Assembly: GCF_014656295.1 (NCBI RefSeq)
Contig: NZ_BNCD01000018.1
Coordinates: 1-64,000, forward strand
From: Streptomyces sulfonofaciens
GTDB taxonomy: Bacteria > Actinomycetota > Actinomycetes > Streptomycetales > Streptomycetaceae
Direction: 5' to 3'
DNA: 64,000 nucleotides
Positions 8,662-16,303 of this stretch are shown one piece after another (the stretch's first letter is position 1; each line of letters begins with the position of its first letter). The translations under genes were made by a program, and so were the position numbers. The notes beneath the pieces were generated by a model. That model ran no database searches, had not been told where the DNA came from, and saw only the letters and a list, made by a program, of their open reading frames with translations.

Positions 8662-9638
8662 GAGATCCCCTGCCTCCGCAGTCGAGTGGCGAGCTGGAAG
8701 AGTCCTGCCATGTCCATGCCCTCGGCGAGCAGGGGCAGTTCGTGCAGCGGCAGGCCCAGCTCGGCGAGAACGGTGCGCTGGTCCCGCTCCAGCGCATGAC
8801 GGGCCGCGTACTCGTCGGCCTGGCCGAGCAACGGGGTGACCAGGCGGTCCGCGCCGCCGCCGCGGCGTGCCCCGCCCAGGCCCGCCGCCGACAGCGATCT
8901 GGCGACGGCCGCGCGCGGGACACCCTCCCGCACCAGGGCGAGCGAGGTCTCGTCGAGCAGGGTGGGCCGGACCATGTTCACGATGATCCGGCCGGTGGGG
9001 AGGCGGGCGGCGCGCAGCTCCGCGATGCCGTCCGCGGTCTCCTGGACGGGCATCTCCTCCAGGAGCGTCACCAGGTGCACCGCCGTCTCCGGTGACTTCA
9101 GGACCCTCATCACGGCCTGCGCCTGATTGTGTATCGGCCCGATCCTGGCGAGACCCGCCACCTCGTCGTTGACGTTCAGGAAGCGGGTCAGGCGGCCGGT
9201 GGGCGGGGCGTCCATGATCACGTAGTCGTACGCGAAGCGGCCGCGCTTGTCCTTGCGGCGGACGGCCTCGCAGGCCTTGCCGGTGAGCAGCACATCACGC
9301 AGGCCGGGAGCGATCGTGGTGGCGAAGTCGATCGCACCGAGTTTCTTCAGCGCGCGGCCCGCGCCACCCAGCTTGTAGAACATCTGGAGGTAGTCCAGCA
9401 GGGCCAGCTCGGGGTCGATGGCCAGCGCGAACACCTCGCCGCCGCCCGGGGCGACGGCGATCCTCCGCTCCTCGTACGGGAGCGCTTCCGTCTCGAAGAG
9501 CTGTGCGATGCCCTGCCGGCCCTCCACCTCGACCAGAAGGGTGCGCCGACCCTCGGTCGCGAGGGCGAGCGCGAGGGCTGCGGCGACCGTGGTCTTGCCG
9601 GTACCGCCCTTGCCACTGACGACCTGGAGCCTGCTCAC
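8658..9638 (-). CDS. ArsA/GET3-like P-loop ATPase, first gene of the pair
   Basis: A 326-residue ATPase with the signature GKGGTGKTT (9-17), VEVEGRQGIAQLF, and MDAPPTGR for the switch II region. It lacks the low-complexity insertion of its partner. The GTG at 9638 is chosen because the P-loop strand (SRLQVVSGKGG) begins immediately; upstream sequence is repeat-like and not conserved. It is first in a two-gene unit with the 7165-8661 gene (4-bp overlap), which suggests the products form a heteromeric or tandem ArsA-like ATPase, as in ArsA halves A1 and A2. No arsenical resistance genes are nearby, so a metal function should not be assumed. Confidence 0.93.
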   Translation of the reverse strand: MSRLQVVSGKGGTGKTTVAAALALALATEGRRTLLVEVEGRQGIAQLFETEALPYEERRIAVAPGGGEVFALAIDPELALLDYLQMFYKLGGAGRALKKLGAIDFATTIAPGLRDVLLTGKACEAVRRKDKRGRFAYDYVIMDAPPTGRLTRFLNVNDEVAGLARIGPIHNQAQAVMRVLKSPETAVHLVTLLEEMPVQETADGIAELRAARLPTGRIIVNMVRPTLLDETSLALVREGVPRAAVARSLSAAGLGGARRGGGADRLVTPLLGQADEYAARHALERDQRTVLAELGLPLHELPLLAEGMDMAGLFQLATRLRRQGIS

Positions 9639-10161
9639 GTATTCGAGCCTAACCAGTGCCGCGCCGGCGTACGCAGGTGGCCGCCCTTCCTGTGGACAAC
9701 CCGGCCGGCACCGCGGCGTGCGGCACCGGGCGCCAGGCGCACGCCAGGTGCCGTACGCCGGGCAGGGACTACCGCCCGCCGGCGGGCGGGCGCCTGCTGC
9801 GGAGTGCGGGTTCATCCCAACACTCCTCCATGTCGAGTCCCGCTTCGGTTCCCGCCCGCACCGGATCCCCTCCGTTGCGCCGACGAGGGGAACGGAGGCG
9901 GCGGCGGAGGCGCTTTGCGGATGAGGAGCACGGACGAGGAGCGCGGAGGAGATTGCGGACGAGGAGCGCGGAGGAGATTGCGGACGAGGAGCGCGGAGAA
10001 GAGTGCGGAGGAGATCGCGGAGGACGGCGTGGACGGAGGGGCTGCGGATCGGGGCGTGGACGCAGGGGTGCGGACGAGGTGTTGCGCACGGGCGCCGGTG
10101 GCCGGCGCCGGTTGTCCACAGGCGAATACGGGCCGTGGCATGCAACGGCTACAGTCGGCCC
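9639..10161. repeat. Intergenic region with a 25-bp tandem array
   Basis: No gene is visible. From 9933 to 10007 there are three consecutive copies of a 25-bp unit (9933-9957, 9958-9982, 9983-10007) built from GAGGAGCGCGGAGGAGATTG; the first two are identical and the third differs at a few positions. Partial copies (GAGGAGATCGCG) continue to about 10020. A period of 25 is not a multiple of three, which argues against coding. The region lies between divergent genes and must also hold their promoters. Confidence 0.85.
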
Positions 10162-10320
10162 ATGACCAAGTGGGAATACGCAACCGTGCCGCTGCTCGTC
10201 CACGCCACCAAGCAGATCCTGGACACCTGGGGCGAGGATGGCTGGGAGCTCGTCCAGGTGGTGCCCGGGCCCAATGCGGAGCAGCTCGTGGCCTATCTGA
10301 AGCGGGAGAAGCAGGCGTGA
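10162..10320 (+). CDS. DUF4177 small protein
   Basis: A 52-residue protein (KWEYATVPLLVHATKQILDTWGEDGWELVQV, then YLKREKQA). The KWEY start and the GEDGWELV segment are typical of DUF4177, a short alpha-beta fold of unknown function. Its end overlaps the GTG start of the RidA gene by 4 bp (GTGA), so the two are co-translated. The DUF4177-RidA pair is recurrent in Streptomyces as far as I recall; the function remains unknown. Confidence 0.9.
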   Translation: MTKWEYATVPLLVHATKQILDTWGEDGWELVQVVPGPNAEQLVAYLKREKQA

Positions 10321-10787
10321 GCGGCGCCGTGGAGGCGCGGCTCGCCGAGCTGGGCCTTGCCCTGCCCCAGGTCGTGCCCCCGCTCGCCGCCTACCAGCCC
10401 GCCGTCAGGTCCGGCGCCTATGTGTACACGGCCGGCCAGCTCCCCATGGTGGACGGCAAGCTGCCGGCCACCGGGAAGGTCGGCGCCGAGGTCACGGGGG
10501 AGCAGGCCAAGGAACTCGCCGCCACCTGCGCGTTGAACGCCCTGGCGGCGGTCAAGACCGTCGCCGGTGACCTGGACCGCATCGCCCGCGTGGTGAAGGT
10601 CGTCGGCTTCGTCGCCTCCGCCCCCGACTTCACGGCCCAGCCCGCCGTGGTCAACGGCGCCAGCGAGCTGCTCGGCGCGGTCCTGGGCGACAAGGGCGTC
10701 CATGCGCGCAGCGCGGTGGGCGTGGCGGTGCTGCCGCTGGACGCACCGGTGGAGGTGGAGATCCAGGTCGAGCTGACGGAGGACTGA
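10317..10787 (+). CDS. RidA family protein (YjgF/YER057c/UK114)
   Basis: A 156-residue protein of the long RidA subfamily: LGLALPQVVPPLAAYQPAVRSG, GQLP, and then the helix VKTVAGDLDRIARVVKVVGFV and the strand RSAVGVAVLPLDAPVEVE. RidA proteins hydrolyse reactive enamine/imine intermediates released by PLP enzymes. In this subfamily the Arg that binds the substrate carboxylate in canonical RidA lies in the segment HARSAVGVA, so activity is plausible but not certain. It starts with GTG, translationally coupled to the DUF4177 gene. Confidence 0.9.
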   Translation: MSGAVEARLAELGLALPQVVPPLAAYQPAVRSGAYVYTAGQLPMVDGKLPATGKVGAEVTGEQAKELAATCALNALAAVKTVAGDLDRIARVVKVVGFVASAPDFTAQPAVVNGASELLGAVLGDKGVHARSAVGVAVLPLDAPVEVEIQVELTED

Positions 10788-10951
10788 GGCATCCGGCTGC
10801 GGGCTGCGGGCTGCGGGTGGCGGGCGGCGGGTGGCCACACGGTCCGTCTGCGACGGACACGTGCGAAGCCGCCCGACCGCCCGACCGCCCGGAGCCGCCA
10901 GGTCCGCAGGCGGGGTCGAACATTCGGGCGTGACCGGGTTAGCCTCCGAGC

Positions 10952-11917
10952 ATGGCTTCTGGGCAGTGGTACCCACCGGAGTGGCCCGGGCGCATCAGGG
11001 CCCTGGCGAGTGGCAGCCTGACCGTCAGCACACCGCGGCGGGCCGCCACGGTCATGCTGCTGAGGGACGCCCCCGTGGCAGAGGTCCCCGCAGCGGACGC
11101 CTCCGTTGCGGACGCCCCTGCGGTGGGTGCCCCCGCGGCTGGTTCCGGGACGGAGGCCGCCGCCCGGCTCACCGTCCACATGCTCCGCCGCCGTACGACC
11201 ATGCCGTTCGCCGGCGGTGCCTACGCCTACCCGGGAGGCGGCGTCGACCCGCGCGACGACGACGTCCTGGTCGGCTGGGCCGGACCGTCGCGGGAGCAGT
11301 GGGCGGTACGGCTCGGGGTCGACGAGGCCGCCGCACAGGCCATCGTGTGCGCCGCCGTCCGCGAGACGTTCGAGGAGGCGGGCGTGCTGCTCGCCGGACC
11401 CGCTCCGGACGCCGTGGTCGGTGACATCACCGGAGCCGACTGGGAGGCGGACCGCGCGGCGCTGGTCGCCCACGAGCTGTCGTTCGCGCAGTTCCTGGAG
11501 CGCCGCGGCCTGCTGCTCCGCTCCGACCTGCTGGGCGCCTGGGCCCGCTGGATCACCCCCGAGTTCGAGCCGCGGCGCTATGACACCTGGTTCTTCGTGG
11601 CGGCGCTCCCCACGGGCCAGCGCACGGCCGGCACGTCCGACGAGGCCGACCGCACGGTGTGGATCGCCCCCTCCGAGGCCGCCGCGCGCTACGACCGGGG
11701 CGAGCTGCTGATGCTCCCGCCGACCATCGCGGCCCTGCGCGAGCTGGCCGGCCACTCCACCGTGGACGAGGTCCTCGGGGCCGCGTCCGGCCGCGACCTC
11801 ACACCGGTGCTCGCCCGCGCCCGCCTGGAGGACGACGAGGTGGTGCTCAGTTGGCCGGGCCACGAGGAGTTCACCAGGCGCCTGCCCGCGCACGCGCCGG
11901 GGGAGGGTTCGGCATGA
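10952..11917 (+). CDS. NUDIX hydrolase
   Basis: A 321-residue protein whose NUDIX box is split by a longer loop: it starts at YPGGGVDPRD (about 91) and ends with AAVRETFEEAGVLL, giving the catalytic RExxEExG residues. The N-terminal part holds a low-complexity Ala/Asp/Val/Pro insertion (about 37-68, repeated 'ADAPA'-like units). This large actinobacterial NUDIX subfamily has an unknown diphosphate substrate. Its stop overlaps the start of the downstream metallo-beta-lactamase gene by 4 bp (ATGA), indicating one operon. Confidence 0.9.
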   Translation: MASGQWYPPEWPGRIRALASGSLTVSTPRRAATVMLLRDAPVAEVPAADASVADAPAVGAPAAGSGTEAAARLTVHMLRRRTTMPFAGGAYAYPGGGVDPRDDDVLVGWAGPSREQWAVRLGVDEAAAQAIVCAAVRETFEEAGVLLAGPAPDAVVGDITGADWEADRAALVAHELSFAQFLERRGLLLRSDLLGAWARWITPEFEPRRYDTWFFVAALPTGQRTAGTSDEADRTVWIAPSEAAARYDRGELLMLPPTIAALRELAGHSTVDEVLGAASGRDLTPVLARARLEDDEVVLSWPGHEEFTRRLPAHAPGEGSA

Positions 11918-12750
11918 GCGACGCCGCCGCCCTGCCCGGCCGGCCGCGCGGCGGCGCGGCGCGCTCCGGTGCCGCCACGGCCCGGACGGTCAACGTGCTG
12001 GCGCCGAACCCCTCCGCGATGACGCTGGACGGCACCAACACCTGGATCGTCTCCGAGCCGGACTCCGAGCTCGCCGTGGTGATCGACCCGGGTCCGCTGG
12101 ACGAGGGCCATCTGCGACGGGTGGTGGACTCCGCGGGGGAGGCCGGCAAACGGGTCGCACTGACCCTGCTCACACACGGGCACGCGGACCACTCCGCCGG
12201 CGCGGCGAGGTTTGCCGAGCTGACGGGCACCAAGGTGCGCGCTCTGGACCCCGGCCTGCGGCTCGGCGACGAGGGCCTGCAGACGGGTGACGTCATCGGG
12301 GTGGGCGGGCTGGAGATGTACGTGATCCCCGCCCCGGGGCACACGGCCGACTCGCTCTGCTTCCATCTGCCCGCCGACCGGGCCGTACTGACCGGGGACA
12401 CCGTCCTCGGGCGCGGCACCACCCTCGTCGCCCACCCGGACGGGCGGCTCGGCGACTACCTGGACTCGCTGCGCAGGCTGCGCTCCATGACCGTCGACGA
12501 CGGCGTGAGCGTGGTGCTCCCGGGCCACGGTCCGGTCCTGGACGACGCGCAGGGCGCCGTCGAGTACTACCTCGCGCACCGCGCCAGCCGTCTCGCCCAG
12601 GTGGAGACCGCCGTCGAGAACGGCCACCGCACGCCCTCGGAGGTGGTGGCCCACGTCTACGCGGACGTGGACCGCTCCCTGTGGCCGGCCGCGGAGCTCT
12701 CGGTGCGGGCCCAGTTGCAGTACCTGACAGAGCACGGGCTCATCCCGTAG
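11914..12750 (+). CDS. MBL-fold metallohydrolase
   Basis: A 278-residue metallo-beta-lactamase-fold hydrolase of the LACTB2/glyoxalase-II-like group. Metal ligands are clear: THGHADH (H88, H90, D92, H93), PAPGHTADS, GDTVLG and the C-terminal LPGHGP. It is often annotated as an RNase or hydroxyacylglutathione-hydrolase-like enzyme; the LACTB2-like 'winged' C-terminus (SEVVAHVYADVDRSLWPAAELSVRAQ) is present. The substrate is not deducible. It is the second gene of an operon with the NUDIX hydrolase. Confidence 0.92.
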   Translation: MSDAAALPGRPRGGAARSGAATARTVNVLAPNPSAMTLDGTNTWIVSEPDSELAVVIDPGPLDEGHLRRVVDSAGEAGKRVALTLLTHGHADHSAGAARFAELTGTKVRALDPGLRLGDEGLQTGDVIGVGGLEMYVIPAPGHTADSLCFHLPADRAVLTGDTVLGRGTTLVAHPDGRLGDYLDSLRRLRSMTVDDGVSVVLPGHGPVLDDAQGAVEYYLAHRASRLAQVETAVENGHRTPSEVVAHVYADVDRSLWPAAELSVRAQLQYLTEHGLIP

Positions 12751-13057
12751 GCCGTAAGGCCGTAGGCGGGCTCGTAGGGCTCGTAGGGCTCGTCCCGGGG
12801 TGAAGCGGGCGGGTCGCTTCCATGGAGAGGTGCGCGCGGTTTCCCCCCGGGAAGTGTGCGCCTGGTCCCGTCAGGGACACCGGCCGTCGGCCACAGGTGC
12901 GACTCCGTGCGCTTCAAGTGCTCCAGGCGCTCGGTGCGCTGGGTGCTCAGAACGGCGCCCAGGGCGGCGCGGTGCTGCCGTCCACCGGGCCGCTCCCGTC
13001 TGCGGGCCGCTTCCGGCCGCCGGGCCACGGCGGGGTGCCGGGCCACTCCGGCGTGCG
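12751..13057. other. Intergenic region between convergent MBL and crp genes
   Basis: About 300 bp. The first 60 bp carries short repeats of GGCCGTA and GGGCTCGTA. The rest is unstructured GC-rich sequence. No gene is supported. Confidence 0.5.
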
Positions 13058-13732
13058 TCAGCGCGACCGCTTGGCCAGCCGCTCCACGTCCAGCAGGATC
13101 ACCGCACGGGCCTCAAGGCGCAGCCAGCCGCGGCCGGCGAAGTCGGCCAGGGCCTTGTTGACCGTCTCGCGCGAGGCGCCGACCAACTGGGCCAGCTCCT
13201 CCTGGGTGAGGTCGTGCACCACGTGGATGCCTTCCTCGGACTGCACGCCGAAGCGCCGCGACAGGTCGAGCAGCGCACGGGCGACACGGCCCGGCACATC
13301 CGAGAAGACCAGGTCGGACATCTGGTCGTTGGTCTTGCGCAGGCGCCGCGCCACGGCACGCAGCAGGGCGGAGGCCACCTCCGGGCGGGCGTTCAGCCAG
13401 GGCAGGAGGTCGCCGTGGCCGAGACCGAGGAACTTCACCTCGGTGAGGGCGGTGGCGGTCGCGGTGCGCGGGCCCGGGTCGAAGAGCGACAGCTCGCCGA
13501 TCAGCTCACCGGGGCCGAGCACGGCCAGCATGTTCTCCCGGCCGTCGGGGGAGGTGCGGTGCAGTTTGACCTTGCCCTCGGTGACCACGTAGAGACGGTC
13601 GCCGGGGTCGCCCTCGTGGAAGAGCGCGTCGCCGCGTGCGAGGGTCGTCTCGCTCATGGAAGCGCGCAGCTCCGCGGCCTGCTCGTCATCGAGCGCGGCG
13701 AAGAGCGGGGCGCGCCGCAGAACGTCGTCCAC
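13058..13732 (-). CDS. crp: Crp/Fnr-family cAMP receptor protein
   Basis: A 224-residue regulator with an N-terminal cyclic-nucleotide-binding beta-roll (GDALFHEGDPGDRLYVV, then the phosphate-binding PGELIGELSLFDPGPRTATATA), a dimerisation helix, and a C-terminal winged helix. The recognition helix is in EELAQLVGASRETVNKALADF, with the Arg and Glu that contact GTG half-sites. The length, the position next to nth and the sequence agree with S. coelicolor Crp (SCO3571), needed for germination and a broad activator of antibiotic clusters. It is divergent from nth. Confidence 0.95.
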   Translation of the reverse strand: MDDVLRRAPLFAALDDEQAAELRASMSETTLARGDALFHEGDPGDRLYVVTEGKVKLHRTSPDGRENMLAVLGPGELIGELSLFDPGPRTATATALTEVKFLGLGHGDLLPWLNARPEVASALLRAVARRLRKTNDQMSDLVFSDVPGRVARALLDLSRRFGVQSEEGIHVVHDLTQEELAQLVGASRETVNKALADFAGRGWLRLEARAVILLDVERLAKRSR

Positions 13733-13822
13733 GAGTTCTCTCCTTGTAGACCTGCGTCAGTGGTGCGTCGGGATCGGCATACAGGGGTTCCTGCTCCCCA
13801 TTGTGCTGGACAGTCCAAACAG

Positions 13823-13836
13823 TGTGATCAGTCACA
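13823..13836. promoter_or_regulatory. Candidate Crp operator in the crp-nth intergenic region
   Basis: TGTGATCAGTCACA at 13823-13836 contains TGTGA and its inverse TCACA, separated by 4 bp instead of the classical 6. It lies about 90 bp upstream of the crp start. Streptomyces Crp sites recalled from the literature resemble GTG-N6-GNCAC, so this is only a near match. Autoregulation is inference. The remainder of 13733-14104 shows no gene. Confidence 0.3.
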
Positions 13837-14104
13837 AGTCTGCCGTACCGGCGCGGCATGCTGTGCGGGAGGGGGCCAATTGGGGGCTGATCCCCGAGGG
13901 CCGGGGCGGATGTCGGTGGGTGGCTTTAGGCTGGCCGGGTGTCCAAATAGCCGGTGGGAGCACAGGCCGAAGAGGCCGAGCTGGCAGGTGTGCGCACGAT
14001 TCCGCTGTGGGCGAACACACCCGCCGCACTCACCGGACCGTGCAAGCAAGGCGAATCCGGCACCGCGGGCGGAAGCGGATACGGAGGCGGAGGCAGGAAC
14101 AGCG

Positions 14105-15052
14105 GTGAAATCGGTGAAGACATCACAACCGGTGGACGACGGACCGTCGGCGCAGCCCGCCGGGGAGCCCGCGGGAGAGGGCTCGGACGCGTCCGGGCCG
14201 ACCGCCGGGGCCGCGAAGCGCACCAAGGCCCGCGCCGCCGGTACCGCGCGCCCGCCGACACCCGCCGGGGCGGTGCGGGCCGAGTCGCACACCGCACTGG
14301 TGCGGCGTGCGCGGCGGATCAACAGGGCCCTGGCCGAGGTGTACCCGTACGCGCACCCGGAGCTCGACTTCGAGAACTCCTACCAGCTCCTGCTCGCCAC
14401 GGTGCTCTCCGCCCAGACCACCGACCTGAGGGTCAACCAGACGACCCCGCGCCTCTTCGCCGCCTACCCCACCCCCGAGGACCTGGCCGCGGCCAACCCC
14501 GAGGAGGTCGAGGAGCTGATCAGGCCGACCGGCTTCTTCCGGGCCAAGACGAAGTCGATCATAGGAATCGCCACCGCGCTGCGGGACGAGTTCGGCGGCG
14601 AGGTCCCGGGCACCCTGGAGGAGCTCGTCAAGCTCCCCGGCGTGGGCCGCAAGACCGCGTTCGTGGTGCTCGGCAACGCGTTCGGTGTCCCCGGGATCAC
14701 CGTCGACACGCACTTCGGTCGGCTGGTGCGCCGCTGGAAGTGGACCGACGAGACCGATCCCGACAAGGTCGAGGCGGCCGTCGGCGCGCTCTTCCCCAAG
14801 CGTGAGTGGACGATGCTCTCGCACCACGTGATCTTCCACGGCCGCCGTATCTGCCACTCCCGCAAGCCCGCCTGCGGCGCCTGCCCGATCGCCCCGCTCT
14901 GCCCCGCGTACGGAGAGGGCGAGATGGACCCGGAGAAGGCGAAGAAGCTGCTCAAGTACGAGAAGGGCGGGATGCCGGGCCAGCGCCTGAAGCCTCCCGC
15001 GGGCTATCTGGAGGCCGGCGGCATTCCCGCGTCCCCGCTGGGCTCCGCATGA
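14105..15052 (+). CDS. nth: Endonuclease III (DNA glycosylase/AP lyase)
   Basis: A 315-residue base-excision repair enzyme. After a variable Ala/Thr/Pro-rich leader of about 60 residues, the helix-hairpin-helix LPGVGRKTA carries the catalytic lysine, VDTHFGR carries the catalytic aspartate, and C-x6-C-x2-C-x5-C (in CHSRKPACGACPIAPLC) binds the 4Fe-4S cluster. It removes oxidised pyrimidines and cleaves the abasic site. The GTG at 14105 follows GGAGG at 14089-14093; other GTG codons nearby make the exact start uncertain by a few residues. Its stop overlaps the NUDIX gene start by 4 bp. Confidence 0.95.
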   Translation: MKSVKTSQPVDDGPSAQPAGEPAGEGSDASGPTAGAAKRTKARAAGTARPPTPAGAVRAESHTALVRRARRINRALAEVYPYAHPELDFENSYQLLLATVLSAQTTDLRVNQTTPRLFAAYPTPEDLAAANPEEVEELIRPTGFFRAKTKSIIGIATALRDEFGGEVPGTLEELVKLPGVGRKTAFVVLGNAFGVPGITVDTHFGRLVRRWKWTDETDPDKVEAAVGALFPKREWTMLSHHVIFHGRRICHSRKPACGACPIAPLCPAYGEGEMDPEKAKKLLKYEKGGMPGQRLKPPAGYLEAGGIPASPLGSA

Positions 15053-16116
15053 CGAGCGGCCACGAGACGGCCCGCGCCGGCGGACGCGAGACGGCCCGGA
15101 GCCGGGGTCAGGAGTCGCCCCGGAGCCGGAGCCACGAAGCACTCCGGAACCAGGGCCACGAAGCACTCCGGAACCAGAGCCACGAAGCACTCCAGAACCA
15201 GAGCCACGAAGCGCCCCGGAGCCAGGGCCGTGAATCGGCCCGAAGCCGGGATCAGGAAGCGGCCCGGGCCCGCCCCGCTGCCGGTCGGGCCGGGTCCGAC
15301 ACCGGGCAGAGCGGGACCGACTCCGGTCGGGCCGGGTCCGGCGCCGGGCAGGTCCGGCCCGATGCCGGGCAGGCGGACGCGCACAGAGGTGCGCAGGGGA
15401 GCGGGCGCCGTGCGCCGGCGCACGCGCCTGTCCCCACCCTCGTCCCGGACACCGTGGACGTCCGTACCGAGGGCCTGCCCGCCTGGCTGGACCCGGTCCT
15501 ACAGGCCGTGAAGACCGTCGAGCCGGCGCAACTGAGCCGATTCCTGCCGCCGGAGGACGGGGCGGGGCGGCAGTCGGCCGTTCTGATCCTGCTCGGCGAG
15601 GGGGAGCGCGGGCCCGAGCTGCTGCTGACGGAGCGGGCGGGCTCGCTGCGCTCGCACGCCGGACAGCTCTCGTTCCCCGGCGGCTCCCTCGACCCGGCGG
15701 ACGGCGACCCGGCCGGGGCCGGACCGATACGCGCGGCCCTGCGCGAGGCCCAGGAGGAGACCGGTCTCGATCCGCGCGGTGTGCAGGTCTTCGGTGTGCT
15801 GCCGAAGCTCTACATCCCGGTGAGCGGCTTCGTCGTCACCCCGGTGCTCGGCTGGTGGCGCGACCCGAGCCCCGTGGGTGTGGTGGACCCGGGCGAGACC
15901 GCCCGGGTCTTCACGGTTCCCGTGGCGGATCTCACGGATCCGGAGCATCGCGCCATGGCGGTTCACCCGCGTGGCCACAAAAGTCCGGTGTTCCTCGTGG
16001 AATCGGCCGTGGTCTGGGGTTTTACTGCCGGAGTGATCGACAGGATCCTGCACTACGCCGGCTGGGAACGGCCCTGGAACCGGGAGAGGCTGGTCCCGCT
16101 CGAACATCACGCATGA
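15049..16116 (+). CDS. CoA-type NUDIX pyrophosphatase with repetitive N-terminus
   Basis: A 355-residue protein. The C-terminal 210 residues are a CoA pyrophosphatase-type NUDIX domain, recognised by LLTERAGSLRSHAGQLSFPGG before a NUDIX box ending in REAQEETGL. Such enzymes cleave CoA or its oxidised forms to 3-prime,5-prime-ADP and phosphopantetheine. The first about 130 residues are low complexity, including four near-identical 8-residue units of the type SHEALRNQ encoded by a 24-bp tandem repeat (about 15129-15224), then Gly/Ser/Asp/Arg-rich repeats. The ATG overlaps the nth stop (ATGA), so the repetitive part is probably translated; initiation at an internal codon nearer VDTVDVRTEGLPAWL cannot be excluded. 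Confidence 0.9.
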   Translation: MTSGHETARAGGRETARSRGQESPRSRSHEALRNQGHEALRNQSHEALQNQSHEAPRSQGRESARSRDQEAARARPAAGRAGSDTGQSGTDSGRAGSGAGQVRPDAGQADAHRGAQGSGRRAPAHAPVPTLVPDTVDVRTEGLPAWLDPVLQAVKTVEPAQLSRFLPPEDGAGRQSAVLILLGEGERGPELLLTERAGSLRSHAGQLSFPGGSLDPADGDPAGAGPIRAALREAQEETGLDPRGVQVFGVLPKLYIPVSGFVVTPVLGWWRDPSPVGVVDPGETARVFTVPVADLTDPEHRAMAVHPRGHKSPVFLVESAVVWGFTAGVIDRILHYAGWERPWNRERLVPLEHHA

Positions 16117-16303
16117 CAAGGTAGGCCGACAGGCGCACAGCAGGAGCCAGAGCCGTGGAGCCGATGGGCGCGCAGCAGAGCGAGCCGTGCAGCGGTGCGG
16201 CGGCAGGCAGGGAGCAGCAGGCAGTGAGCGGTGAGGAGCACAGGGCCGGCGGTGGTCACGGGCACCGTGCGGCCGGCGGCGAGGCAAGGCGGGGCTTGCA
16301 ACG

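Noticed and set aside
8658..9638. Arsenite efflux function for the ArsA-like pair
   Set aside because: No arsB, arsC, arsR or arsD gene is present, and similar pairs beside wblA are a core feature; only ATPase class is supported.
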